Below, in pieces: positions 42,090 to 54,218 of a stretch of DNA of 64,000 nt (its first letter is position 1; each line of letters starts with the position of its first letter). Both the position numbers and the translations under genes were made by a program. Under the pieces are notes generated by a model. The model searched no databases. It was given only the letters and a program-made list of their open reading frames with translations, and had not been told where the DNA came from. Source of the DNA: Eutrigla gurnardus (Eukaryota; Chordata; Actinopteri; Perciformes; Triglidae); assembly GCA_963514095.1 (NCBI GenBank), contig OY741271.1, positions 12,514,772 to 12,578,771 on the forward strand, written 5' to 3'.

Positions 42090-42092
<3 letters not shown>

Positions 42093-42127
<35 letters not shown>
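42093..42127. repeat. (TA)n microsatellite
   Basis: A TA array of about 35 bases, self-complementary and able to extrude as a cruciform. Confidence 0.95.
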
Positions 42128-42129
<2 letters not shown>

Positions 42130-43832
42130 ACCCTGTTTCGTTGCATAAAACCACACAGCTCTGAGAGAGCTTTTATGCAGAATCGTTCTGACTGTTGGCT
42201 CAAGTCTGCATTTCAAGGAAAATGTAACAAAGGAGTTGCATCTGAAGCTATTTGTGAAGTGGATGATTATTCAGAAGAGAGCGTTCTTACCACCGCTTTT
42301 CTTGTATAAGAGCTCCATTTATGTGCATGTTTGTTTCTTTGTACAAATATAAAAGCCCATATTCCAGTAAAGTAGTGTCTGATACACAAACCGACTCCAT
42401 CGCCATCAGTAAGGGCGACGTCCCTTGTCTGATACATTCCACTTAAATCACATCTGTCTGTTAAGGCGTGGAAGGTGCTGTGCTGGCTCGCTCTTGAATT
42501 GTATACATGCATTAATAAACACACATCCGCAAAAAATCCCAATTTTCCAGGTGCAGAGGTCTGTAGAATGGAGCCGGAGCCACTCATAAGGAAACAGCAT
42601 TATTCTCCCTCAGCACTGTGTCCAGCCTATTATACCATCCACCACTAGCACGCACATACAAATGGAGTTTACCACTTGACAGAGAGTGCGATGGGGCCTG
42701 AAAAAAAAAGCACAAGGGTGTGTGAGTGGTATTGCGCTCGATCAGCGGCAGAGTGAGGACGTTTTCATATCCCTGTGTGCAGAATGTGCTCCACTTGATG
42801 CTGCAGTGATTTAATGACTAAGTGCACATTTCACATTGTACAGCATTTGGAGTCGAAAGCTCACCAGAGTGTCAGCATGCGTATATTTTTCCTCAGATCA
42901 GTAGATCACTGCCTTTCTGCTCAGTGTAAGCCTCCGCAATGTATCTTCTCAAGATCAGGGCTGAACATAATGCAAATTTACGGCATAATAAAGTCGTTAG
43001 AAGTACATAAAGGTAGATGAATTGCGCGCCCCTCTCTTACACAGCAGTCTCACCTGGGTGGTACGGATAAACAATGAGAATAAATGATGGTTCTCTCCAC
43101 TCTTTCCACCCACTGTAGGCAGAGAGAAAAGTGGATTTATTCAGACAGCTAATACACACAGTGACTCAGAGTGTATACTGTGTGTGGATGAAATGGGCTC
43201 GGGAGGCTTTTCCACTCACACAAAGCAAATATCTGTCCAGGAATAAGATATTGATTCGTCATTCCCCACAGCCGAAGCTGAGTAAACAGGCAAAGCAGAC
43301 GTGGGACCAGTGACGGCTGATTATTGTTGTCCAGTTACAGTCAGAGGCTTTGGGAGGTTATGATGCACCACACTCAGGTGTACTACCTTTGTTTTGGTGT
43401 TCATAATGTGAATCTTTTATGGTCAGACAAATAAATCAAATATTTATCCCTGTTTTCACAGCGTTCCACGTCCACGTTTCTGGAGGTCAGCATTAATGTT
43501 TGAGTGTTGTTGTTGTCTAACAACAGTTTGCCTCCTCGATCAGGAATTCAGGATTTCAGCAATGTTGTTATTGCTTCAAGAGTAGAAACATAGCTATACT
43601 TTAATTTTACATTGCATTACAATACTTATATCACTGTAACAACATTTTATAGCTATACTACAGTATAGCATATTATCTGCTATACTGGCGTATTATTTTT
43701 TTCTATTATTGTACTTATTACTGTATGGATTTTGTATATTACATATAGTACACATACCTATATCCTGCATATTTAATTCACAAATCATAGATGGACTTAT
43801 TTTGCTTTTGCATATATTGTGTAAACTTCGCC

Positions 43833-43898
43833 CCCCCCCCCCGTGACCCTAAAATACAGGATAAGCGGTAGAAAATGGATGGATGGATGGATAGATAT
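43833..43898 (+). mobile_element. SINE/LINE 3' tail fragment
   Basis: GTGACCCTAAAATACAGG followed by ATAAGCGGTAGAAAATGG and GGAT repeats matches the 3' tail of the SINE at 22035-22376. Only the tail is present, consistent with 5' truncation. It is preceded by a short poly-C run. Confidence 0.75.
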
Positions 43899-44099
43899 AT
43901 TGTGTAAAGCTGTTTCAACTTATTTGATTGCCTCATTTGTTCCATTCAAATGGTTATTAATCGGTGATGAACGAAAAACTCACACAGACCGTCTGTTCTG
44001 TTTATTTACCCTGAAATAAAATAAATTGGCGCGCTACTCTCACTACCAAGTGTAATGTCTAGCCAATTCCACCAGGTGGCACCAAATCCTCACACTAAC

Positions 44100-44346
44100 G
44101 GCGGTTTACTGCAGTGAAGTCATCCATCCACCGGATGGAAGCACGCAGGAATGAAATGCTGGCGGTAACACCGCTGCATTGTTATGAACGAGGCTGCAGG
44201 AAAAAAGACAAAGAAGAAAAGAAGCGGCGGGAGTCGGAGACGGATGTGATCCGCATCATGTAAACAGAGCAACTGCCTCCCGTCTGTCTGCAAAACCCTG
44301 TTGTGTTTAATCGTAATTCATTCTATACAGCAGCTGTTACAACATG
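44100..44346 (+). other. Predicted non-coding first exon of the CARD-death-domain gene
   Basis: A GC-richer segment ends in ACAACATG followed by the donor GTAAGAG at 44347, which can join the acceptor CTTACTTTAG at 45038-45047. The 5' limit is not visible; 44100 is a guess. If transcribed from there it holds a 42-codon upstream frame (ATG 44135 to stop 44263), rich in Arg, Lys and Glu. Its last three bases are an ATG which, on splicing, meets TGA as the first bases of exon 2. Confidence 0.5.
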
Positions 44347-45059
44347 GTAAGAGTCTTATGGGGATAGATTTGTTTTTGTTACATAAAGCCGTGATTAGTG
44401 TAAGAGCGCGACGAGTGTGAAGCGCATCTGGAGCGCAGGCTGAAACCAGGAAGTCCAGACAGATATACAGCGTTGGACTGCTGCTGACACATACATGCTG
44501 CTTTAATGTAGCCTAGTTTCGGAATTGAACCAACATTTTGCTCAAATAAAAAAAAATGTTTTAAATAAAGTGTTTTCCTTAGAATATTGTATTGTATATT
44601 TGAGCTCTCCTTATAAATAAACATTCTTTACTTTCACGTTAATAGACAATAATATAACTATTATATATTTTTAAGACATTCTTCATGATGCACTTTCACA
44701 AACACTCAGTGATTGTGTTAATAGACATCCACATATTTAAGCCACATTTACTGTAATTTGCTAAATCTTTCACAGATTTCAACCCCATCAGCTGTATTAT
44801 AAACTGGGTCATAATAACCTCGTATCAGATGTAAGCCATGATAGCCCAAGATTCACATAGTGTGCATCTCATAATCAGCGGAAAATTGACATTAATGGGC
44901 AAAAATTCATGCTCATTATCAGAATTTAAAATAACTGAGTTTTGTTATACTGCCACAACGGATTCTATACTTTCTTTTCCAAATATTTTAGATTTGATCT
45001 GTGCTTGCGTTAAAGTAATCCATCATCGCTCTATTTTCTTACTTTAGTGACATTCGGTC

Positions 45060-45894
45060 ATGGCTGAGGAACCAGGCGCAGAGACCCAGCTGCTCAGGAG
45101 ACAGAAGGCCAAGCTGATAGAAATTCTAAGTGCGGATGCCGACTTTGTCCTGCAGCATGCAGACTCTCGCTGTCTGCTGTCTGTTCACGGCTACCAGCGG
45201 GTGAAATCTTGCCGTGTGCCCAGTGAGAAGGTGACAGACCTGCTGGATCACATCATCCAGAGAGGTCCTGACGCAGCACGGGGCCTGCTGGGACTGCTGA
45301 AGGACCAGGCCCTGCAGGAAACCTTCCCACTGCTTCGCTTCATTAAGGATCCGCAAGTGAACATGCAGTCTTCAGGTAGGAGGACGTCTGCTCAGTAATG
45401 TCTCATCAGAAGGATGTTAAATATAACAGTCTTGTCTTTACAAGGGATAAGCGAAACATCGAGTAAGAGAAAAGGGACTCCTGACTTCCAAGAGACCGTT
45501 CCATCCAAACAGATCTGCAACACAGGTGGGTCACACCACACCACGACCTGTTGTTCCCTTATACACATTGTGGAGGTCTTCCCCTACTTTATCTGCTGCC
45601 TCTCATCACACAGGCTCTGGGTTCGTGACGGAGAAGCAGCTGATGACTGTGGCTCGTGTCATTGGCAGATCCTGGAGGGAGATCGGCAGACTGGCTCTGG
45701 ACGTCCCCTCTGTGAAACTGGAACAGTTTGAGGAGGACCACTCCCTCCACGTGGAGCGAGTGTTCGCCATGCTGCGCTACTGGAGAAACCGCCAGAGGGG
45801 GAAAGCCACCGCTGCTCACCTGCACATGCTGCTCAGTCAGGGTGACTGGGCGCTGCCACCGGAAAGCATCGACTTCCTGTTGGAGGCTGACTAA
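45060..45894 (+). CDS. CARD plus death-domain adaptor protein (CRADD/RAIDD-like architecture)
   Basis: Three coding exons, 45060-45375, 45445-45525 and 45614-45894, join in frame (both introns phase 1) into 225 residues with stop TAA at 45892. Residues about 8-95 form a CARD-like helical bundle (LLRRQKAKLIEIL, VTDLLDHIIQRGPDAARGLL). Residues 106-132 are a short basic linker in its own small exon. Residues about 135-220 form a death domain (TEKQLMTVARVIGRSWREIG, then a WRNRQRGKATAAHLHMLL helix). This order is that of RAIDD/CRADD, which links PIDD1 to caspase-2, but the CARD looks closer to inflammasome-type CARDs and I cannot call orthology. A cytosolic adaptor role is inferred. The ATG has context GGTCATGG and follows a non-coding exon. 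The gene lies about 1.5 kb upstream of csad on the same strand. Confidence 0.82.
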
Positions 45895-46385
45895 GGCCTT
45901 CACTGCTGCCTGGTACCTGCTGTTTAACAAGGATGGGTTTGTCTCTTATCATATAGACTCATTTCATATCAGGAAAAAAAACACTTGAAGACCGTCGTAC
46001 TTTATGGAAATACCCCACAGTGCCATTAAGTGCCACTTTTGTATAATTCTTCATGTATAGAATTGTTTCCATCCTGATTAGTGATACTGTAATATCACTA
46101 TGTCGGTCTGTTCTGTACATGTAACAGGGTTTTTTTGGGAGGTGTGTGTATAATAACAATAAGATATATTTTTATTATATTTCTTTAAAAGAAGTGTTTT
46201 TTAATGTTCTGTTCATAGTGTCTGTATTCTCTTCCTCTCAAGGACAAATTAGGAAATGAAATTAGCTGTGCTCGTTTAATTTTAATGTTATGTTGATCTA
46301 ACACTTGTTCTATTTTTAGCTCTTACTTTATCGGCAATGATACGTTGTGGTTTCCTTGTTTCCTTCTTTTGACAAATGTACTTAT

Positions 46386-46440
46386 TGTAAGTCGCTTTGG
46401 ACAAAAGCGTCTGCTAAATGACCTAAATGTTATGTAAATG
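46386..46440 (+). mobile_element. LINE/SINE 3' tail fragment
   Basis: TGTAAGTCGCTTTGGACAAA followed by AGCGTCTGCTAAATGACC and TAAATG-type repeats is the common 3' tail of fish L2-related retroposons. Only the tail is recognised. It lies between the CARD-death-domain gene and csad. Confidence 0.75.
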
Positions 46441-46959
46441 TATAAACACAAAGGGCATTTCAAGCGAGGGATGAAATCTTATTTCTATCTTTTTAATGTT
46501 TTGCTCTGCATCATTTGATAAATGTCCAGTTTACGGGAGAACGTTTAGGCGTCACCACGGTTATACTCACGTGATCCCTGTCGGTCTACATATCTTGGTT
46601 TCTAGAGAACACCTTACATCCTGGTTTCTGTTGATGTCATCACACAGATAACCACTGCCTCTGTTCCACAACTACACCGAATACGTTCACATCACAGTTG
46701 CTGCCATTGAGTTTTCTTCTCTGTCAAATTATATATCTGATCCTCTTGAATAGAAGATTTTAAACAGGTGCAGAATAATAATTAATCTGATGTAACTGTA
46801 TAATCTCTCCAGTGTTCCCAGAGTAATTAAGTGGGACAAAGGTCGACTGCCTCACACTCCCACTGAGCCTCAACCTTTCAGCCATTTTCTGCAGCCTGCA
46901 GCCTCCTCAGCGTTGACCTTTTGCGGCTCCGTCCCCTTTTCTTTCTGCTCCTCCGACGT

Positions 46960-47190
46960 CAGCAGCGCGAAGACGCAGGTCCAGTAAACGTGCATTTCAC
47001 GCAATAGCATCTTGTGCATAAAACTGTCTTGTTAGCCGTACGTGTTCTGATCGCGTTGCGTGGACAAAGATCGGAGTCCACAGTTCCAGGACTGAACCTC
47101 TTCCGAGCAGCTGAGCTGAACGCGCACGCGCTGGATTCTCTACGCAGCAGCGCCGCTCGGAAGAGAACGCGCGCTCAAACGCGACGCGTT
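46960..47190 (+). promoter_or_regulatory. CpG-rich segment, candidate csad promoter
   Basis: CpG dinucleotides are dense here (AACGCGCACGCGCTGG, GAACGCGCGCTCAAACGCG) against a CpG-poor background, directly upstream of the first csad coding exon. The acceptor-like TTCTCAACCCAG at 47353 implies at least one untranslated exon starting in or near this block. No TATA box is evident. Confidence 0.5.
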
Positions 47191-47384
47191 ATGTATCGAG
47201 TTTGCTGCTTTATGTGTCCAATTAAAATGGTGTTACATATCTGTTCGGAACACGTGGCTTGTCTTGACGGTTGGAATTGTGTGTGCTGGTTTATTTGAGT
47301 CCCCCCCTCTCACTCTCCTCAAGTAAATACGACATTGTTGCTTCTCAACCCAGGCTACCGTTTATCATAAAGGATCTGGCAAAC

Positions 47385-50300
47385 ATGTTCCCGGTCTCAT
47401 GTAAGTATGTGTTGTAGCCTAGAAATAGAGGTGGGAAAAAAGTACAGACGTGCAATACTCAAGTAGAAGTACAGATACTTGTGTTCAAAAGTAGTGATGC
47501 AACTTCTTTACCCAAGTGAAAGTACAGGCTCTGAAATGTAATCAAAGTATTCCTATGAAGGACATTTCCACTAGCTGTTTTTTTTTTTTTTTAATAATCT
47601 TAAATATTTTTTTAATAAATAATCGAAAAAATAATAATTTCCACTCAAATGTATGAAAAATAAAGTAACAAGCCTGTTTTCAAAATGAGTACAGATATTT
47701 GTTTTAAAATGTAGGGAGTAAAAGTAAAAATCAAGTAAAGTACAGATGCCTTAGAATTAAGTACGGTAATTAAGTATTTGTACACCCCTGTGTATAAATA
47801 AAGTTTGACTTGACTGTAAACGTCTAACTGTTCTCGCAGCAGCAGATGGGCAGGATCCAGCTGATCTCTGTGACCTGAACCAGCCTCTTGTTGACCATTC
47901 AGAGGGCCAACGCTTCTTAGATGATGCCTACAAGATCATCATGGAGGAGGTGCTCCGCAAGGGCACAGACGTCAAGCAAAAGGTCTCATTAAGCCTTAAA
48001 ACCACAATCGTGTCAGATTACGGCGAGGGCTCTGATCAAAACTCATCCATCCATGTGTCGTTCTTGCAGGTTTGTGAGTGGGAAAAGCCGGAGGAGCTGG
48101 CTCTGCTGCTGGATCTGGAGTTGAGGGCCACGGGGGAGCCACAACACCGGCTCCTGCAAAGAGTGAAAGATGTCGCCAAGTACAGCGTCAAGACAAGTAG
48201 GCCTACTGCCAGAGACAGCTGACACATTTAAATAGTAGACGGGACACCTTTTTCTGTCACGATGAGACTTTGGGAATTTCTTTCAGGTCACCCGCGTTTC
48301 TTTAATCAGCAGTTTGCAGGAGTGGACTATCATGCCCTGGCTGGCCGATTCCTCACTGAGGCTCTCAACACTAACCTGTAAGAACCAATGTAATGTATAA
48401 CTAAAGTGTATAACCACATCATTACACAGGACGGTGGATGCATACGTTTGCAAAAGTGTTTTAATCAATGCAATAAATAAGGTAATGTAATAAACAGTGG
48501 AGGAAGGGAGTAAAAGGAGCAATAATCTGTAACGCTGGCCGGCACAGAATAGGCAGAAAACCACAAGCACAATGCACCACAGCAAATTAAAAGCATGTCC
48601 ATAAATCGTTAATCCAAAAAACAAGCAAAGCAAAACCAGGGAGGCAAACGGAGGCAAGGGGTGGGTAAAGTATCCGGCCTGGAAAACCAGGCAGGTAAAT
48701 ACAAGACAATCTGGCCTGGAGGACGAGTGGAAGTGGGCCAGTGTGTGTGTGTTTATTTGTGTAATGACAGGAATCAGGTGTGTGAGTGGGAGGAGCAGGT
48801 CGAGTGGTGAAACAAACAGGAAAAGGGGTTATCAGAGAGCAGGTGGGCCCATTAGTTACATTGAAAACATATGAAATGAATCAGTGATCGACAGCATTCT
48901 GTCAAAAGTCCTGCATTAGTTGGATAAAAGTGATCAAGTATTAAAATTTAGTGCAAGTATCAAAGGAAACGTAGCTATTATTTGGAGTTATATGGAACTA
49001 AACATTGAAATTAAACTGAACGCTGAGTAAATGGTGTTAAGCAAGCATGGCAATGTTTGTAACGCAATAGTACAAAGCACAACTTTAAAATCGATCACAC
49101 ATTTTGCAGCTTCACCTATGAGGTGGCCCCCGTGTTTGTGCTGATGGAGACCGAGGTTCTCAGAGGACTGCGGCAGCAGATCGGCTGGACACAAGGCGAC
49201 GGTCTCTTTTGCCCCGGAGGTTCTGCCTCTAACATGTACGCCATGAACCTCGCTCGCTACAGCCTCTTCCCAGAGGTCAAAAGCCAGGGGCTGTGGGGCC
49301 TGCCGAGACTCGCCGTCTTCACGTCTACGCAGGTCAGGGCTCTCAAGCGCCGCATGTCTGAGGGGTTGATGGTGAATCAGTGTTGTGTAACAATGATCAC
49401 TGTAGTTCATGTTGTCTTTACGTAAATGATTGTTTGCAGAGCCATTACTCCGTGAAGAAAGGGGCGGCTTTTCTGGGTATTGGGACGGACAATGTCGTCA
49501 TGGTGAAAGTGGATGATGGGTAATGTATCTTTTCATAATAAGAGCTAAAGCTATTGATAATAAATTAGCCCATCAATTAAATAATAATCAATTGATTACT
49601 TTAGTAAAAGCTTCCAGCTTTCCTCTTTTATATAATTGTAAATTGAACCATTTTTTGGACTGTTAGTCGATTATTCAGACATCTATAATGATTGATAATT
49701 GGTAGTTGCATCTCTGGTCTTTATGATTCTGTTCTTTACAGCCAAAATGATAACTGTTCTCTGCTCTCTTGTGCTCTTCAGAGGCTGCATGATTCCAGAG
49801 GACCTGGATGAAAAGATAAAGCTGGCACAATCTCAGGTAAATTCACTGATTTTAAGTAGCAGAAGTATCACATATATTACTTTAACATCAATTACCCAGG
49901 AGGTTTAAATATAAAACATTTTGTACAAAAGAGCACCAAGTGAAACCAGAAAGGACCGAGTGTAAGACGCTGTGTTGTTTTTCTGTTTGTTTCCACCAGG
50001 GTGCAGTGCCTCTCCTTGTAAGCTGCACATCAGGGACCACAGTGCAGGGTGCGTTTGACCCACTGGACCGCATAGCTGACGTCTGTGAGAAACACAAGCT
50101 CTGGATGCACGTAGACGTGAGCCGTGCTCCGGAGACAAATCCATGTCTGCTCACAAACTCCTGTATTTGTTCAAATGTAAGAACCTGCAGAGTTTTGTCT
50201 GTTTTGTTGTGTTTCAGGCCGCCTGGGGAGGGAGCGTGCTCTTCTCCAAGAAACACAGACATCTGATGAAAGGGGTTGACAGGTATTAATATGCATGCCT

Positions 50301-51621
50301 GAAAATGCATTTTTCATTATGAGTAAGGCAACATTTAGCCTGTACACGAGTAGACCTACACAGTTGAGCAGATACAGACGATGTGTTGTGTTTTTGTATG
50401 TGACAAGAGCCAATTCAGTAGCCTGGAATCCACACAAGATGCTGGTGGCCGGCCTGCAGTGTTCAGTCTTGCTGCTACAAGACACCACGGTTTGAGGCTG
50501 CAACGTTGTCTGATTATACACAATAAAAGGTTTATGTTTTTTAAAAACCTTTTGATGGTCAATCATTTCTGCTCGTCCTCAGAACTTGTTGAAGAGGTGC
50601 CACAGCGCTAACGCCACATACCTCTTCCAGCAAGACAAATTCTACGATGTGAACTTGGATGTCGGGGACAAGTCGATACAGTGCAGCCGCAAAGTTGACT
50701 GTCTGAAGTTGTGGCTGATGTGGAAAGCTGTCGGCTCCGTTGGCTTGGCCGAGCGCGTAGACAAAGCTTTTATGAATGCAAGGTAGGTGTGGAGCGGATG
50801 TTGAGACAAGTAGTGAATTCAAAATGATATAATCTTTTTAAGGCATTGCAAATATATGTGTTTCTCTTTTTTAATGTCAAAATGTAACCCTTTTTTAAAA
50901 TATAGAGAAGGAGCATTTGGGTAAATCTTGCATAGCAGGTTTAGTTACTTGTACAGTACTACTCTACTTTTAGCATCTAATGCCTTTTCCTTATTGTTGA
51001 CCATCTAAGATAGCAGGAACTAAATCATTAACATCAAAAAAGTTTCAGCTGAGTTGTGATTCAAGCCAACAGAAGAAGTGACCATTTAAAATGTCTCCTG
51101 CAGATATTTGGTGGAGCAGATGAAGAAAAGAGAAGGGTTTCATCTTGTTCATGAGGTTAGTTAAAAAAAAAAAATCAAACATACTGAGAAAGATGCAAAG
51201 TTTCTTTTTTGGCAAATGTGTTATGACCTGTGTGTTTGTCTCCACGAACAGCCAGAGTTTGTGAACGTGTGCTTCTGGTTTATACCGCCCAGTATGAGGG
51301 GGAAGGAAGGACATGCAGATTACCAGGACAGACTGGCAAAAGTGAGTTTCTGTTTTACATTAGCGGATAAGGGAAGACGAAAGAGATTTGTTTTATAAAA
51401 GTATTAACCTAAAGTTAACTGTGTATTTTTGTTCTTAAAAATAATAGGTAGCTCCAGTCATCAAGGAACACATGATGAAACAAGGCACGATGATGGTGGG
51501 CTACCAACCTTTGGGGAACAAGGTCAACTTTTTCCGCATGATTGTTCTCTCTCCGCTGGTTTCCCAGAAAGACATGGACTTCGTCCTTGACGAAATTGAA
51601 AGACTGGGAAACTGCTTGTGA
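47385..51621 (+). CDS. csad: Cysteine sulfinic acid decarboxylase
   Basis: PLP-dependent group II decarboxylase converting cysteine sulfinate to hypotaurine, the key step of taurine synthesis, in the cytosol. Coding exons: 47385-47400, 47840-47982, 48070-48196, 48287-48377, 49110-49332, 49440-49519, 49782-49836, 50000-50116, 50218-50282, 50408-50489, 50583-50782, 51104-51155, 51252-51341, 51448-51621; all junctions keep frame and give 504 residues, near the 493 of human CSAD. Visible motifs: VCEWEKPEEL near residue 54, FCPGGSASNMYA, SHYSVKKGAAFLG (His202 stacks on PLP), SCTSGTTVQGAFDP, HVDAAWGGS (Asp284) and NPHKML with PLP Lys316. Those residue roles are family knowledge. It lacks the long N-terminal region of GAD1/GAD2. 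Near residue-by-residue agreement with remembered mammalian CSAD favours csad over gadl1. The start is the only ATG in exon 1 that leaves frame. The final acceptor (AATAATAG) is weak. Confidence 0.95.
47425..47793. mobile_element. MITE-like repeat in the first csad intron
   Basis: Begins AGAGGTGGGAAAAAAGTAC and ends GTATTTGTACACCCCTG, with imperfect inverted ends (CAGRGGTG type) and repeated CAAGTARAGTACAGA motifs. This is a familiar dispersed fish element, probably hAT-like. It contains a run of about 14 T at 47578-47592. Confidence 0.6.
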
Positions 51622-51829
51622 ACAAAAATACAATTTACCAGGGGGGGGTACCCATCGTCTGTCTAGAATTCAAGGTTATGCACAAAGCCTGCCATTATAA
51701 TGTCACAAATTATAACAAACAACCTTTCTGTATCCACTCATGTGTGATTTTCTTACTTTAGATAGCTGTGATAACATAAGAACATAAACTAGAACCCTAA
51801 AATCCAAGAACAATGGATCACAATAATAT

Positions 51830-51839
51830 AATAAATAAA
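51830..51839 (+). terminator. Candidate csad poly(A) signals
   Basis: Two overlapping AATAAA hexamers lie about 210 bases after the csad stop codon, followed by T/G-containing sequence. Processing here would give a short 3' UTR. Confidence 0.5.
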
Positions 51840-52239
51840 CTTGGTCAATTTTAAGAATAAAACTTAATTTGCATTTAATTTATTTGTGATCTTCATTTTA
51901 AAGGTGTTTTTAAAAAATGTCAAGTGAATTAAACAATGTTCTGAAATAACTTCACTTTTTGCATCATTTTTGCAAATCATGGAGAATTGTTACCATGCCT
52001 GTTTAGAATGCTTCCTTTTCTATTTCGCTTTTTGTCCATGCTAGAGTCTCTAAAGAAGACCTTCAGTTCCTTTGTTTCAATTTATTTATTATTAAATCCA
52101 CAATTAAAGAGTAGAAGTCAATGAAAATCTTGGCTCAAGCTCCCTCCAACAATGCTAATTAAATGTGAAATGAAAAACACCAAAATAAAATGAGAATCTA
52201 ATATATAGAATAGTGAAAATCAGAATAAATGTGGTTTAT

Positions 52240-52430
52240 CTTGCTTTAGGTTTTTAAAGACATTATTCCTCTCATCCAAGAGGCTTCTTCAGTTCTACAT
52301 TCAAGATCTGAGATATCCATAAGAGCGCTGAACAGCTAAGTTACTATGCAGAACCCTCAGGGTCCTATGCGGACCTGAGCTCAAAGGAGGAAACGCAAGA
52401 CTGCCAATGGGACGAGTGGGAAATGTATAT
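52240..52430. repeat. Possible dispersed fish repeat
   Basis: The string CCTCTCATCCAAGAGGCTTC followed by TTCAGTTCT recurs in fish genomes as part of a dispersed repeat. Boundaries and class are unknown. Confidence 0.35.
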
Positions 52431-52766
52431 AGGCTACTGTATATACAGTGTGTCAGTATATATATTCTTTCTTGCACAATTTGTATAGTTTAAAACTGAT
52501 AGAACACTTATAGCAACATTTTTATTTCTTATGTTATTGTTGGTCATAGGGATTTTGATATATCTATACAATAATTATTATACAGCTATTATTTTGATAC
52601 TTGTGAATATAACAGTCCTGTCTATTCTTTTCCTTTATTTGTCCATCTTTGTCTTCTTTGTTATTACTATTTCTGTTAAAGTACATTGAAAGAGATGGGG
52701 GGCGTCTAATTCCTATTGTGTGCACACATACTTGGACAATAAAGATGATTCTGATTGTGATTAATG
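52431..52766 (+). mobile_element. LINE 3' UTR/tail fragment
   Basis: Ends in ACTTGGACAATAAAGATG followed by GATTCTGATTGTGATT, the recurring 3' tail of fish L2/Rex-type LINEs with a short GATTCT repeat. Upstream is AT-rich 3' UTR-like sequence with TATATA runs. No reverse-transcriptase part remains. Confidence 0.55.
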
Positions 52767-52959
52767 GTGAAATAATACTAATACTCAAAAAGTACAAGTT
52801 AACAAAAGCTGCTTTGTTACAATAAGGAGACTTAGTGTAAATAGCTACTGTCCCTCCCGAAGGAAAGCAACACATCCAGATGCTTGGAATCGAGATGATT
52901 TAAATGCTTAGTCGATTATCAAAAGCTGCAGATACGTTTCCCTCTCAATCATCCGCGCT

Positions 52960-53340
52960 CTCCCCTCACAGTCATGGCCGCCGAATGTGGGTCGTTGAGC
53001 TCGAGTCACGTGGCAGGAGGTCTGGCCAATAACCACTCGCTCCGGGGAGCACTTCCGGTGGCGTTTCCTGTCAGTGTTTGTAAACTGAGAAAAAAAATTG
53101 GAAGTGCGACAAGAAATAATAACCTACAAAACTCTAAAAACCTGAAGGTAAGTAGCCGCTCGTCCAGCAGATTCCAGTCGCCGCTCTCTCAACGTTTTAT
53201 AATCCGCTACGTGTCTGTTTCTAACGGCTGCAGCCGGCGAGTGAGCTGTTATTTAGCGGTCGGCGCTGAGCCCGCACCGCACCGCACCGCCCTGCCTGCC
53301 TGGCTGTTGTTGTGTTGTCTGTGGCGGGGGGTGGGGGTTC
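52960..53340 (+). promoter_or_regulatory. CpG-rich promoter region of znf740
   Basis: GC- and CpG-rich sequence surrounds the first exon and the start of intron 1, including (CGCAC)n near 53275 and CACGTG at 53007. It fits a CpG-island promoter. The ATGGCCGCC at 52974 also resembles a YY1-type site. A pyrimidine-rich CTCTCCCCTCACAG just before the ATG could instead be a splice acceptor of a downstream exon. Confidence 0.45.
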
Positions 53341-54182
53341 AGTCATACAAGAGTTATCCCAAAACCCAACTACTGGCTAGCTAGCAGCTTAGCCTTTTCT
53401 GTTTCATGCAGCAGGATCTCTCGGTACCGCACACGTTTAAACCCGTAGTCTAAACATCGTGTACGCGACGACAAAAAGCCCCCCCGTTGTGCTCTGGGTG
53501 CAATATGTGTCCTGTTTGATTCTACTCATTTATTTGGAGATTGGCCGCTTTTCAAACAGGAACCAACAACGCTTTGAGGATAAGTCGCTAGCTAGCTCTC
53601 GTGTGCTCAAATACACACTTTTATAAACCAGCAGGCATCATGTTTGGTTTCGACAAGAGCACAGAACCGCAAGCGACTCACAACCCACATCTCATTATCA
53701 ACTCCGATATACATAGATGTAGTAAAAGCAAACACGTTGCTAAAGTAGTAGTGTTTGGGTTCAAAGCTAGCATGTATGGTCTGCATAGGTTTCTAGCTTC
53801 TTCCTTCACAGCATATGTGATGTAAATGTAACGCATAAAACCACAGCAACAATAACAATGCTCCCTTTTGCATTGTGGTTTAATCTAAATATAAAAGGGG
53901 AATTCAAGTTATCAAATATTTTTGCCCGTTTTAGTCTTGTCCATGTGCTTAATATTCTCCAAATTATAGATTTCGTAAAGTTTTTTTTATGGAATATAAA
54001 GGCTTAATTCTAACTAATAAGTTCCTATTTAGTTCACCAACTGCTCAAGAAATCAGATGCTTTCTAAGGTTTTTAAATCCTAAAATCATTCCTGTGCACT
54101 TGGCAGCAGCTGTTTTAAAATCTTTTATATAATTCTGTATTACCTCTTGTCTCATGTTTGTCTTTTGTTTGATTAATGACAT

Positions 54183-54218
<36 letters not shown>

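Noticed and set aside
45060..45894. Firm assignment of the CARD-death-domain gene as cradd
   Set aside because: The domain order fits, but the residues do not match the CRADD sequence I remember closely enough, so no symbol was given.
49123..49425. 100-codon frame treated as a separate gene
   Set aside because: It is csad coding exon 5 (49110-49332) reading through into the next intron.
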